Shown: piece by piece, positions 21,569 to 30,225 of the stretch
How the letters are laid out: every line of letters starts with the position of its first letter
How positions within the stretch are numbered: position 1 is the first letter of the stretch
From: Trichococcus ilyis
GTDB lineage: Bacteria; Bacillota; Bacilli; Lactobacillales; Aerococcaceae
Length of the DNA: 37,761 bases
Direction: 5' to 3'
Assembly (NCBI RefSeq): GCF_900109135.1
Contig: NZ_FNYT01000029.1
Span: forward strand, 1 to 37,761
The notes under the pieces: generated by a model
What the model was told of the DNA's origin: nothing
Databases searched by the model: none
What the model saw: only the letters and a program-made list of their open reading frames with translations
Program-made: the position numbers and the translations under genes

Positions 21569-23536
21569 ATGGAACGGACAATGAAAAAGTCAAAAGCCCT
21601 TCAAGCAGAAGTAAATAAAAAAGAGAACATAGCGGAAGTCTATAACAAAGCATTTATGGCTGAAATTCAGCCAAAAGGTGGTCTTGTTTTTGAAGATAAG
21701 TACGTCAAAAAAGCAGATGGCTATGAAACGTGTCTGCATGTATACGATATGAAAACAACCCAGAACACCTATTGGTTAAATCAACTTATGCAACGAGACG
21801 AAGTGATTGCGGTAATGGACGTGTTGACGGCGGAACGTGACGATATTTTAAAAACGATTGATCGGTCCATAGACGAATTTTACGCCCGCGCTTTGGAAGA
21901 AAAAAGTAATATCGAACAATTGGAATCGCAAATGAGCATTTCCACCTTACAGCGAGTGGCCAATGAAATTTCACAAAGAGGAGAATCGATCAAAATTGTG
22001 GTGAATCGCTTGTATTTATCAGCAGCCACCCGAGAAGGATTGGACAAGAAAATCAATCGGTTAAAAGGGGAGTTGACCGGACTTGGTTATAAAACAACCA
22101 TTCTTTTGACGGGTATGAAGGAAGAATGGGACGGCCTGTTTCTTCCGTTGGATAAACAAATGGAAAGTAATTTTACGATTAATGGGAAATACATTCCAGC
22201 GCGGTCTCTTGGCGGCGGCTATCCTTTCCACCACAAAAGTCTGGAAGATCCGTACGGCATGTATTTGGGCCGTACCAGTACGAATGGCGTCGTTCTTTTT
22301 GATCGCTATATGAATGACAATCGGAATCGAAAATACTCGCATACTTTCTTATTTGGCCAAATGCGGTACGGAAAATCGACTTTGCTGAAAAAGTTATTTG
22401 AGGACGACTATAACCGGGATAATTTTATCCGCGGATTTGATAAAGCGGGTGATTTTGAAGAAGTGGTAGCCGACAAGGGTGGTGCGTATATCGATTTGGC
22501 CGGGAAAAATGGTCGAATCAATTGGCTGGAAGTATTCTCTACCGCTACGAGATCCGAAAAGGATCTATCCGTCGATCATGTGGCTAGCTTCCATCAGCAT
22601 ATCGCGAAATGCAAGCTCATGATCGGGATGTTGAATAGTGATTTTACGGAGACGGATTTGAATGAGTTCGGACGGATGTTGGCGGCTTTCTATGTAGACT
22701 ATGGACTTTGGGTAGATACCAACGAGCCAGAGGCGCAACAACAAACGGCTATCGCTGGCAGACCTTCTGCCGATTATCCTATTTTGATCGATTTGTTGGC
22801 CTTCATGACACAAAAATATCAGCAGGTCATTGAACGGGAAGCCCCCACGCCGGCCAGACGGGTTCGGATCGAGAAAATCCGCAACACATTGGATAGTATG
22901 CTGCAAGAAAATGGGAATATCTTCAACGGCCGGACAACCGTTCCGAATGTCCAGGATGAACAAGTGGTGTTTTATGACATTTCCAGTTTGCAGTCCCTTT
23001 CCAGCAATGTTTTCCGGGCGCAACTCTACACGGCCATTTCGATGATTTGGAATGATGCCTTACGGAATGGGCGGAAAATGAAGCAACTGTACGAGAATAA
23101 TCAAGTGGAATGGGCGCATATTCGGCGCTTCTCGGTGTATTTAGATGAATGTCATAACGTGATCAATCCCGACAACAAAGCTTCCGTAGACTATATCATT
23201 CAGTTTCAGCGGGAAATGCCGAAATTTTTCGGATCGGTCTTGTTTGCGACCCAGACAATCGATTCGATTTTGAAAAGTAACCTGGCCAACGATACGAATG
23301 AAGCGCTCAAAACCATTTTTGCTCTTTGCCAATATAAGTTTTTCTTTCGTTTGGACCATTCCGAGGTGGACACGGTCCAACGGGTAATCGGGGATGTGTT
23401 GACGGATAGCTTGAAAGGTGAGATTCCGAAGCTACAGCAAGGGGAAACCGTACTCACAACGGGCGCAACAGAAGCTTTTAAAATGAAAGTCTTTGTCTCT
23501 CAAGAAGAAGTTGATCGGTTTAAGGGCGGGAATTAA
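21569..23536 (+). CDS. trsE: TrsE/VirB4 conjugation ATPase
   Basis: VirB4 ATPases energise channel assembly and transport. The 655-residue protein has Walker A GQMRYGKST at about 263-271 and Walker B VYLDECHNV at about 523-531, with the later FATQTIDSILKS and QYKFFFRLDHSEV segments of the family. The ATG at 21569 has GGAGG 7 nt upstream and is better than the GTG at 21563. It lacks the first ~200 residues of single-chain VirB4, which the preceding trsD-like gene supplies. Confidence 0.93.
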   Translation: MERTMKKSKALQAEVNKKENIAEVYNKAFMAEIQPKGGLVFEDKYVKKADGYETCLHVYDMKTTQNTYWLNQLMQRDEVIAVMDVLTAERDDILKTIDRSIDEFYARALEEKSNIEQLESQMSISTLQRVANEISQRGESIKIVVNRLYLSAATREGLDKKINRLKGELTGLGYKTTILLTGMKEEWDGLFLPLDKQMESNFTINGKYIPARSLGGGYPFHHKSLEDPYGMYLGRTSTNGVVLFDRYMNDNRNRKYSHTFLFGQMRYGKSTLLKKLFEDDYNRDNFIRGFDKAGDFEEVVADKGGAYIDLAGKNGRINWLEVFSTATRSEKDLSVDHVASFHQHIAKCKLMIGMLNSDFTETDLNEFGRMLAAFYVDYGLWVDTNEPEAQQQTAIAGRPSADYPILIDLLAFMTQKYQQVIEREAPTPARRVRIEKIRNTLDSMLQENGNIFNGRTTVPNVQDEQVVFYDISSLQSLSSNVFRAQLYTAISMIWNDALRNGRKMKQLYENNQVEWAHIRRFSVYLDECHNVINPDNKASVDYIIQFQREMPKFFGSVLFATQTIDSILKSNLANDTNEALKTIFALCQYKFFFRLDHSEVDTVQRVIGDVLTDSLKGEIPKLQQGETVLTTGATEAFKMKVFVSQEEVDRFKGGN

Positions 23537-23553
23537 GGAGAAGGAGGAAACGT

Positions 23554-24648
23554 ATGCACCATTCTTTTTATGCTTCCATGCAGTTATTGCAGCAGCCCCA
23601 AGTGTTATTAAAGAAAGGTTGGAAGGTCCTGGTCGTTTTGCTTCTAGGTCTAATGGTAGTAGCAGGATCCCTGGGAGGAGTCCTCTCAATTTTTATCGGA
23701 GAGAGTGAGAGTAGCACCGATAGTCAGGCACCAATCGGTTTTTACGGCGGCAATGTCGGGTTGAGTCCGGAGACAGAACAATACCGTAGCATGGTCCAAG
23801 AAGTATTGACCGACTATGGCATACCAGAATATGAAAGTGTGATTCTGGCTATCATTCAAGTGGAATCCAAAGGTCTGTTGGCAGACGTTATGCAATCCTC
23901 AGAATCAGCCGGTTTGGCACCTAATGCATTCACCAATCCACTGCAAAGTATCGAGCAGGGCGTGAAGTACATGAAGGCAAATATCGATTATGCGAGAGAA
24001 CGTGGTGTGACGGATGTAGGTGCCTTGTTGATGGGCTACAATTTCGGGACCGCGTATATTCAATACATTGCACGAAATGGCGGGGTCCACACGCTGGAAC
24101 TGGCAGAGCAATACTCCAAAAACATCGTGGCGCCTTCCCTTGGAAATACGACTGGCATTACGATGCCTTATCGAAACGCAATCAGTGAAGCGAATGGGAA
24201 GCCCTACATCTACTATAATGGCGGGAACTTTCATTATGCGGACTTAGTAGGACAATATTTGGTGGCCGGAACAGGTAATCAGGAAGCCATCAATGGGGAT
24301 GTGCAACACTTACTGGACGTTTCGAAGCAATACTTAGGCGTGCCCTATGTTTGGGGTGGTAAGACGCCGAATGGGTGGGACTGCTCGGGCTTTGTCGGAT
24401 GGGTCTACAAAGAAGCCTGGGGGATAGATGTCAGCACTTGGACCGTTACGCAAGCTTTGGTTGGTGAGCGGATTCCGGTCAGTGAAGCGAAAGCAGGAGA
24501 CATGCTTTTTTGGGGTCCCACAGGTGCAGAAACGCATGTCGCCATTTATTTGGGAGACGGTACTTTTATTCACGCGCCGCAGCCAGGGGACGTGACCAAA
24601 ATAACGCCTCTTCAATATTTTCAACCCGACTTTGCGGTTCGGATGTAA
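23554..24648 (+). CDS. trsG: Bifunctional cell-wall hydrolase: transglycosylase plus NlpC/P60 (TrsG/VirB1-like)
   Basis: The 364-residue protein opens the peptidoglycan for the mating channel. One N-terminal membrane helix (about 24-48) anchors it outside. Residues about 75-200 are a lysozyme-like transglycosylase with Glu104 in AIIQVESKG and MGYNFGTAYIQYI. Residues about 250-364 are an NlpC/P60 peptidase with Cys277 (WDCSGF), His328 (THVAIYLGDG) and His340 as the expected triad. AGGAGG precedes the ATG. It is the usual hydrolase component of Gram-positive systems (TrsG, PrgK, TcpG type). Confidence 0.95.
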   Translation: MHHSFYASMQLLQQPQVLLKKGWKVLVVLLLGLMVVAGSLGGVLSIFIGESESSTDSQAPIGFYGGNVGLSPETEQYRSMVQEVLTDYGIPEYESVILAIIQVESKGLLADVMQSSESAGLAPNAFTNPLQSIEQGVKYMKANIDYARERGVTDVGALLMGYNFGTAYIQYIARNGGVHTLELAEQYSKNIVAPSLGNTTGITMPYRNAISEANGKPYIYYNGGNFHYADLVGQYLVAGTGNQEAINGDVQHLLDVSKQYLGVPYVWGGKTPNGWDCSGFVGWVYKEAWGIDVSTWTVTQALVGERIPVSEAKAGDMLFWGPTGAETHVAIYLGDGTFIHAPQPGDVTKITPLQYFQPDFAVRM

Positions 24649-24665
24649 ATCGTAGGAGGTAGGAT

Positions 24666-25331
24666 ATGAAGGAAAAAAAGATCTTTACAGTGATCTACTT
24701 GTTGCTATTGGTATCAGTTGTTGGGAATGTGATTTTCTTCGTCAACTGGCTAGGGAGTCACTCTAATCAAGAGAAAAAGAGTCAGGAACAAGCAGAACTG
24801 GTTACGGCATTGGAAGAAGAAAATACGCAATTAAAATCACGGATTGATGAACTCTTAACGACTGAATCGGAATCGGACTCTTCGTCCGGAGAAGAAAATA
24901 CGCAAGCAACAGATCCTGTTGAAGAAGGAAAAACGACTGTCGGACTTCCTGGGTCAAACGAGAAGCAAGTCGCCTTCTTGGAGGAATTTGCTCGCTTGCA
25001 ATTTGGAATGGGTGCCGATCAGCGGGCAGAAAATTTGGCACAACTGGGGACACTCATGAGTGCGGAAGCCTTCCAAGAAATGAACGGCAGTGTGGACGTT
25101 ATACCGTCTGCCATTGGCTATACGATTGAAGTAGAAGAGACAGAAATTTATCGCCAGCTAGACACTGAAAATACAAATGAATATCTGATTGTCGTTCACC
25201 AAAAGACAAAAACTGATCAAGAGAATGCCACGGCTGTACAATCCCGATTGTATTATCGGGTGACGCTTGGCAACACAGCGGAAGGTACGTTTATGGTTGA
25301 TGAGGTCAGTGCGTTGATGCCGTACCAGTAA
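24666..25331 (+). CDS. VirB8-like transfer protein
   Basis: The 221-residue protein has one membrane helix near the N-terminus (about 7-28), a short coiled coil (EEENTQLKSRIDELL), an S/E/T-rich linker and a C-terminal domain (about 100-221) of alternating helix and strand ending YYRVTLGNTAEGTFMVDEVSAL. One anchor with an NTF2-like outer domain is the plan of VirB8/TcpC/TraM proteins, the assembly hub of the channel. GGAGG precedes the ATG. Assignment is by layout and place in the operon, not clear sequence motifs. Confidence 0.65.
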   Translation: MKEKKIFTVIYLLLLVSVVGNVIFFVNWLGSHSNQEKKSQEQAELVTALEEENTQLKSRIDELLTTESESDSSSGEENTQATDPVEEGKTTVGLPGSNEKQVAFLEEFARLQFGMGADQRAENLAQLGTLMSAEAFQEMNGSVDVIPSAIGYTIEVEETEIYRQLDTENTNEYLIVVHQKTKTDQENATAVQSRLYYRVTLGNTAEGTFMVDEVSALMPYQ

Positions 25332-25346
25332 GAAAGGAGAAGACTT

Positions 25347-26174
25347 GTGAGCGAACTAAAAATGAAATTTCAAGAGAACCCGCGCTATCTTTACTATGGC
25401 ATCTTACTGGCGTACCTATTGAGTCTGCTAACCATTTTCACCTTGCGTGTCACAGCTGGATCAGGCGAAGTGAACGTAGAAACGAATCAAATCGGACAGT
25501 ATGTTGGGGTTGGCCAAAACGACCTGACTGTTTCGGATCTCATTTATAATCCGGAAACCGGCATTGTGGAAGTCGATGTCTATATCAAGAAAGAGCAAAG
25601 CATGATTGACGACTTGCCAGCCTACGAATTTGCAGGTTTGGTTTTTACAGATACGGATACGTATTTGCCGCAAGAAATGATTCAAGTGTCAGAAAATTAT
25701 TACGTGGTCTTCTTTGGAGATGTGCCAAAAGACTTTCAGGCACTCTCACTTACGGTAGCGGAAGTGAAGGAAGAGGACGCCAGCGCAGATCTGACGAAGA
25801 TGCGTTACCTACAAGAAGATTTTAAAGTCGATCCGGCGTATGAAATAACAGAGGACACGCTGCATTACGAAGAAAAGGCTATTGCCTTTGAAATTTCGGA
25901 AACAGAAAATCAGATCGCGGCCAATCAAGAAGAGAGAAGCGCACTGAAAGAAAAAATCGAACAGTACGAAGAAAAAATTAAAGAGAACGAGGAAGAAAAG
26001 AAATATCTTCTGAGTGAAGAACAAGCGGAAATCGATTCTACCAATAACAAATTAGTGAAAGAAATCGTAAAAATGGAACAGGGCATAGCGGACTTAGGCA
26101 GACAGAACAGCCAACTAAAAGAAAAAATCGCCTTGGCTGAACAGAAGAAGGACGCACTCAAAAATACCGAGTGA
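25347..26174 (+). CDS. Membrane-anchored coiled-coil transfer protein, unknown function
   Basis: The 275-residue protein has one membrane helix (about 16-35), a beta-rich domain (about 40-180; VSDLIYNPETGIVEVDVYI) and a C-terminal coiled coil (about 185-275) rich in E and K. It starts at a GTG with AAAGGAG 7 nt upstream and is the last gene before the candidate oriT. The coiled coil probably drives oligomerisation outside the membrane. I do not recognise a family; as final gene of the operon it likely belongs to the secretion system. Confidence 0.8.
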   Translation: MSELKMKFQENPRYLYYGILLAYLLSLLTIFTLRVTAGSGEVNVETNQIGQYVGVGQNDLTVSDLIYNPETGIVEVDVYIKKEQSMIDDLPAYEFAGLVFTDTDTYLPQEMIQVSENYYVVFFGDVPKDFQALSLTVAEVKEEDASADLTKMRYLQEDFKVDPAYEITEDTLHYEEKAIAFEISETENQIAANQEERSALKEKIEQYEEKIKENEEEKKYLLSEEQAEIDSTNNKLVKEIVKMEQGIADLGRQNSQLKEKIALAEQKKDALKNTE

Positions 26175-26199
26175 TTATTGGTAGATTGGCTGTAGAAGG

Positions 26200-26280
26200 G
26201 CTTCATAAAACTTATTAATTTTTGGATTTGAGGTTATTAAAACCTATTAAATGTTATGAAATCCTATTAAAAAGAGGGTT
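26200..26280. repeat. TTATTAA/CCTATTAA repeats next to oriT
   Basis: CTTATTAA, GTTATTAA, CCTATTAA and CCTATTAA recur over about 70 bp just left of the oriT-like hairpins, spaced 14-24 bases. They may bind an auxiliary RHH protein or integration host factor-like proteins, or ease strand opening. Function is unproven. Confidence 0.5.
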
Positions 26281-26287
26281 TTTAGCG

Positions 26288-26392
26288 CATTTTGAGCGGA
26301 GTAGGGGACACATCAGGCTTTGCCTGATATCAAGCGGTTTTCGAGGGATCGAGAAAACGTCAGCGGAGTGACCCCCTTATGCTCATGGAAAA
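26288..26392. promoter_or_regulatory. Candidate origin of transfer (oriT)
   Basis: This intergenic stretch before the relaxase genes has a cluster of structures: ATCAGGC-TTT-GCCTGAT (26312-26328), an imperfect GTTTTCGA / TCGAGAAAAC stem (26337-26358), AGCGGAGT repeated at about 26295 and 26362, and GTGACCCCCTTATGC, whose complement GCATAAGGGGGTCAC resembles the CATAAG/G-rich nick regions of some Gram-positive oriT sites. Position, structure and lack of coding potential support oriT. The nick position cannot be fixed from sequence alone. Confidence 0.65.
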
Positions 26393-26457
26393 ATCTAGTG
26401 GATTCTTGGTTTATGGTTTCTAAAAGCTGAAAGGGATTGGATATTGGAGGTGTGTTT

Positions 26458-26778
26458 ATGTATGCAAACAATAAAGTCGAAATCCGGGTATCGGGAGTGT
26501 CCCACTCTCTAAAGAAAGAATTATTCCGGATTGTGGAGCAGAAACAAAAAGCATTAGGAACGAAACGCTATTCCCTGTCTGACCTCGTGATTGAAGTGTT
26601 GGAAGAATATATCGGGAAGTCTTATGAGGAAGAGGCCCAAGAAGAACAACGCGAATTTTTGGGTGCTGTCGCAAAAGAAGTGGCGAAAATTGATTCTATC
26701 GATCAAAAGATGAATGTATTGATTCAGTCCTTAAATGCAAACACCGGAACGCTCCAAAAAGTTCTGAACGAGCTGTGA
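26458..26778 (+). CDS. Ribbon-helix-helix relaxosome accessory protein
   Basis: The 106-residue protein opens MYANNKVEIRVSGVSHSLKK with a basic strand and two helices (KELFRIVEQKQKALG, SLSDLVIEVLEEYI), the ribbon-helix-helix plan, then an acidic coiled-coil tail. The ATG at 26458 is chosen because GGAGG lies 7 nt upstream. Small RHH proteins next to oriT (MobC/Aux type) bind oriT and help the relaxase. The relaxase follows 13 bp downstream. Confidence 0.8.
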   Translation: MYANNKVEIRVSGVSHSLKKELFRIVEQKQKALGTKRYSLSDLVIEVLEEYIGKSYEEEAQEEQREFLGAVAKEVAKIDSIDQKMNVLIQSLNANTGTLQKVLNEL

Positions 26779-26791
26779 AGGGGGAAGGTCC

Positions 26792-28066
26792 ATGACAATA
26801 CCTGCCTTCGTTTTAAAATCAGAATTTGAATTACCAGGTACGAACGCCAAGGGATACGCCGGTATCGTCGACTACATGACGGATAAAGAAAAAGTAAAGA
26901 AAGGTGAGGCATACAACACGCCGGATTATTTTCCTGAAGGCATTCTATCCTACATGTCTGACGAGAAAAAAGCCAGTGGACTCTTTACGAAAGAAAAGGA
27001 TTTTGTCGATAAAAATTCGATCCGGGAATTAAAAGAGAGCTATCAGCAAGCGGAACAAAATGGCAGCTTGCAATGGAAGTTTGTGGGTTCCTTTGATAAT
27101 GAGTGGCTAAAAGAAAATCAGATCCTGGATCCGGATGGAGAGGTACGAGAGCAGACGCTCAAAAAGGCGGTCCGCGTCATGATGGAGCGCTTGATTAAAG
27201 AAGAAAAATTTATTCCGAGTCAAACGATTTGGGCGGCCTCGTTCCACCACAATACGGATAATCTGCATTTTCATATTTCGCTGGTCGAAAAAGAAAATTC
27301 GCGGGAATTGGTGAAACGGAGACAGAAAAAAATAGAAAAAACATTGTCACCTACGGGCATGCAAACGCGTTTTTATCGGGACCAGGGAGCGGAATCTTTA
27401 CAGCCGAAAGGAAAGCTGAAGCAAACGACGCTGGAGAAAATGAAGAGTGCCTTTTTGAATGAGTTGACCCGGCCCAGTCGAAAGCAAATTCTCGAAAAAC
27501 AAACGGCATTACGAGATACCTTGGTTCAAGAATTACAACTACCGCAAGAAACTTTTACGGAACGAAAAGAACTGCTACGTATCCTTCAAGTATTACCCCA
27601 GGATAAAAAGAAGTGGCAGTATAAAACGATCAGTAGAGAGCACCCGATCGCAAAGGAGCGAATAGATAGCTATACCCAACGGTATCTCCATAACTCCGGA
27701 AACAAAGTTGCTTTCCAACAAGTGTTGAAAGAAGAGGCGCGTTTCCGCGAGCGATTGTATGGAGGGAATCACAATTACAAAGAGAATCAAATGGCGGATT
27801 TGGAGTATCGGCTGGGGAATCGACTCCTAAAAGAACTGAAGGTGCAGCTAGAAGAAAAAAATAAATTGCGCAGTGTGAGCCGAATTTTACAGAAGAATCA
27901 GAAAGAAGACGGAACAAGTGAGATTCGTTTTACGTTACGTGATCGCCGAAGGTTAGATCGTGTCATGGGAGATACTTATCAGAAAAAATTGAATCTCTTA
28001 TACTACGATCAAAATGAACGCGAAGCGGAGTACGTAAGGCATAGGCAAGAGTATGGATTGGAATAA
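26792..28066 (+). CDS. MobL/MobP2-type relaxase
   Basis: Relaxases nick oriT and stay bound to the 5' end of the transferred strand. The 424-residue protein starts MTIPAFVLKSEFELPGTNAKGYAGIVDYMTDKEKVKKG and has the metal-binding histidines in AASFHHNTDNLHFHISL (His153, His159, His161). Tyr22 or Tyr28 are candidate nucleophiles. Layout and the conserved HHNTDN-HxH match the MOB_L/MobP2 relaxases of Firmicutes plasmids such as pLS20. The C-terminal half is helical and basic and could bind DNA. GGGGGAAGG precedes the ATG; oriT-like DNA lies just upstream. Confidence 0.9.
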   Translation: MTIPAFVLKSEFELPGTNAKGYAGIVDYMTDKEKVKKGEAYNTPDYFPEGILSYMSDEKKASGLFTKEKDFVDKNSIRELKESYQQAEQNGSLQWKFVGSFDNEWLKENQILDPDGEVREQTLKKAVRVMMERLIKEEKFIPSQTIWAASFHHNTDNLHFHISLVEKENSRELVKRRQKKIEKTLSPTGMQTRFYRDQGAESLQPKGKLKQTTLEKMKSAFLNELTRPSRKQILEKQTALRDTLVQELQLPQETFTERKELLRILQVLPQDKKKWQYKTISREHPIAKERIDSYTQRYLHNSGNKVAFQQVLKEEARFRERLYGGNHNYKENQMADLEYRLGNRLLKELKVQLEEKNKLRSVSRILQKNQKEDGTSEIRFTLRDRRRLDRVMGDTYQKKLNLLYYDQNEREAEYVRHRQEYGLE

Positions 28067-28080
28067 AAAGGAGGGAACGT

Positions 28081-28455
28081 ATGCATAAAATTGTATCGAT
28101 CAGCCTGGACGAAAGGGTTGTAGACTTATTAGACGACGAAATTATTCGGGAACCAGACTGTCATAATCGGTCTCAGTTAATCCGGAAAATCATTCAGCAG
28201 TACTTTGCGGCTAAAGGAAATGTAGCAAAAAAAATAGAAACGAAAACCAATTTAGGAGAGCTAGAAAAAGAAGTGGCAATCGTGAAGCAATTAGTGGGGG
28301 CCTTGGTGTTTAATAGCTATTCCAATTTGGAAAGTACGGAAAGTGAAACGCCCCTATCGCTTTCCGCTACGACAGATTTACCTTTAATCGAAGAGAGTAT
28401 TATTCATGAAGTACTTGAGAAAAAGTTGTCGAAAAAAAGTGAGGGGAAAGCATGA
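28081..28455 (+). CDS. CopG-like ribbon-helix-helix DNA-binding protein
   Basis: The 124-residue protein opens MHKIVSISLDERVVDLLDDEI and continues CHNRSQLIRKIIQQYFAAKG, a clear CopG/Arc-type ribbon-helix-helix. The C-terminal half is acidic and unassigned. GGAGG precedes the ATG. It lies 14 bp after the relaxase gene and overlaps the next start by 4 nt. It may be a second oriT auxiliary protein or a regulator of the mob genes. Confidence 0.82.
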   Translation: MHKIVSISLDERVVDLLDDEIIREPDCHNRSQLIRKIIQQYFAAKGNVAKKIETKTNLGELEKEVAIVKQLVGALVFNSYSNLESTESETPLSLSATTDLPLIEESIIHEVLEKKLSKKSEGKA

Positions 28456-28688
28456 GCATACAACCAGTGCGCTTAGTCGCGATAGAAGAAGAGGAATATG
28501 TGGGATTCTTTCAGACGTTAGAATCCTACGATGTCGAGGATTCGACGAAAGATATTGAAGTGCCCATCTATGATTACAACGATTTGTGGGATCTTATTTT
28601 ACAGGATTACTACCAACAGTTAGATGTCGTCTATTCCCTCGATCTAGAAAATAAGGTAGTCGTAGATACGCAAGTTACACTATTCTAA
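28452..28688 (+). CDS. Small acidic protein of unknown function
   Basis: The 78-residue product is very acidic (EEEEYVGFF, DVEDSTKDIEVPIYDYNDLWD), without membrane segment or known motif. The ATG overlaps the upstream stop (ATGA), so it is translationally coupled to the RHH gene, and the ArdC-like gene starts 15 bp downstream. An acidic small protein in a leading region could be a DNA mimic against restriction, but that is only a possibility from composition and context. Confidence 0.7.
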   Translation: MSIQPVRLVAIEEEEYVGFFQTLESYDVEDSTKDIEVPIYDYNDLWDLILQDYYQQLDVVYSLDLENKVVVDTQVTLF

Positions 28689-28703
28689 GGAGTGAAAAAG
28701 CAT

Positions 28704-30071
28704 ATGACTTACAGAAGAAAAACACCGCAAGAAATAAAAGCGGCTGTGCAAGAATTGTCTCAGGAAGCCAAAAATAAAGTGGAAGAGTATGCGCAAGACT
28801 CCGAAGGAATTCGTGCATATCTTACTTTTATGTCTAAATTTTACCAGTATTCCCCTAGGAATAATGCGTTGATCAAAGAGAGTTTTGAAGGGGCTTTAGC
28901 TGTGAAGGGATTCAAGCAATGGAAAGAAGAAGGATTTTCGGTACGAAAAGGCGAAAAAGCCATTGAAATTCTCATTCCAAGTATTGGTAAATATTACAAA
29001 GATAAAGAAGGGAAGCTGGTCCCCGTTTCGGCAGCAGATCCTCTTACAAAGGAGCGCATTCAGAATAAAGAAATTCCTGTAATGAAGCAGGTAGCTGGCT
29101 TCACCAAGGGGCATGTATTTGATATTACGCAGACGAATGCGGAGGAGAAGGACTATCCGGCGTATTATCCAAATAAACGGGTAGCATTTGAATTTAATGG
29201 AGAAAGCTTTGGAGCGTTCAACAAGGCCTTGGAAGGATATGCTCGGGAGACTGTCCAATCCCTTTCGTATCAACCTATCCCAACCGTGGCCAAAGGCTAC
29301 TACGAGGTCGGAACACATAAAATTGTAATGAATAGTCGTTTAACCGATTCGGAGAAGGCGAAGACATTGATTCATGAATTGGCACACGCCAAAATGCATG
29401 GAGAAAACAGTCCGTATAAGGATACAACAACCCGAGAACAGGAAATGCAGGCAGAAATGACAGCCTATGTAGTCGCAAAATCATTTGGTTTGGATCCGGC
29501 AGATGAATCAATCCATTATGTGGCCAACTGGACAGGGAAATTTGCGGAGATTGAAGATGTCGAAAAGAATTTAGCGGCAATCCAAAAGACCGCCCGTGAA
29601 ATGATTCAGGGGATTGATATGCACTATGGATTAGAGCTAGAAAAAGTAGCTGAGAAAAGTACCGTGAAAGAGGAAACCGAGATACCTGTTCCGGAAAAGG
29701 CAGATGAAATAAGGAAGCAAGATGAACGTGAAGAAGGTAAAGAACGGCCCGATAAACCGTATGTGCTCATTCAAAATATCCAATCTCTGACGGATGATGG
29801 TAAGAATCCAATTGAAAAGGGAACTATCTACACGGTAGAAGAGCTTGAGAAGGTTTTTGAGGAAGAAAAGGAGCAACCATTCAAAATCCGTTATCAGCTA
29901 TTTGACAGTCATGCGACAGACCCAATTACAGATAAGAAGATGACCAAGACGATTTCACATTCCTATAAAAAAGGGACATTTACGCAAGCGTCTTATGATC
30001 AGATTGCGCAGCTGAAGGATAAAGGCGTTCAGCACACCATGCAGAAGGTAAATGAGAGGGAACTAGAGTGA
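28704..30071 (+). CDS. ArdC-like ssDNA-binding metallopeptidase
   Basis: The 455-residue protein has an N-terminal ArdC-like ssDNA-binding domain (about 1-150; FMSKFYQYSPRNNALI, GFKQWKEEGFSVRKGEKAI), then a zinc metallopeptidase domain with HELAH at about 224-228 and a downstream QEMQAEMTAYVV that supplies the third ligand, and a C-terminal region (about 340-455; KPYVLIQNIQSLTDDGKNP...) resembling the LPD25-type accessory domain. ArdC proteins protect incoming plasmid DNA from restriction. AAGGAG lies 11 nt before the ATG; a GTG at 28692 falls inside that site. The transcript ends in a strong terminator. Confidence 0.85.
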   Translation: MTYRRKTPQEIKAAVQELSQEAKNKVEEYAQDSEGIRAYLTFMSKFYQYSPRNNALIKESFEGALAVKGFKQWKEEGFSVRKGEKAIEILIPSIGKYYKDKEGKLVPVSAADPLTKERIQNKEIPVMKQVAGFTKGHVFDITQTNAEEKDYPAYYPNKRVAFEFNGESFGAFNKALEGYARETVQSLSYQPIPTVAKGYYEVGTHKIVMNSRLTDSEKAKTLIHELAHAKMHGENSPYKDTTTREQEMQAEMTAYVVAKSFGLDPADESIHYVANWTGKFAEIEDVEKNLAAIQKTAREMIQGIDMHYGLELEKVAEKSTVKEETEIPVPEKADEIRKQDEREEGKERPDKPYVLIQNIQSLTDDGKNPIEKGTIYTVEELEKVFEEEKEQPFKIRYQLFDSHATDPITDKKMTKTISHSYKKGTFTQASYDQIAQLKDKGVQHTMQKVNERELE

Positions 30072-30072
30072 A

Positions 30073-30109
30073 AAAAAGCAAGGTTCTGTTATAGGAGCCT
30101 TGCTTTTTT
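30073..30109 (+). terminator. Rho-independent terminator after the mobilisation genes
   Basis: AAAAAGCAAGG (30073-30083) pairs perfectly with CCTTGCTTTTT (30098-30108) directly after the ArdC-like stop. A-run and T-run on both sides allow termination in either direction. Confidence 0.9.
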
Positions 30110-30121
30110 ACTTTTTATATA

Positions 30122-30130
30122 TGCTATTAT
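30122..30130 (+). promoter_or_regulatory. Possible extended -10 promoter of the type III R-M operon
   Basis: TGCTATTAT (30122-30130) is an extended -10. No -35 is convincing at 17 bp. A second weak candidate begins TTGAGT near 30171 with TAAAAA 17 bp downstream. The stretch between the terminator and mod (about 115 bp) has only such AT-rich elements. Confidence 0.35.
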
Positions 30131-30225
30131 ATTAATTGATCTACTAATTCAATAGTTATATGTAGAATTATTGAGTCGAATATGAAATATACATAAAAAT
30201 AGCACGACAAATGAAGGAGAATGAA

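Noticed and set aside
21569-23536. Truncated VirB4 caused by a frameshift
   Set aside because: The missing front part is supplied by a separate gene with its own ribosome site (20985-21566), the normal TrsD/TrsE arrangement of pGO1/pSK41-like systems.
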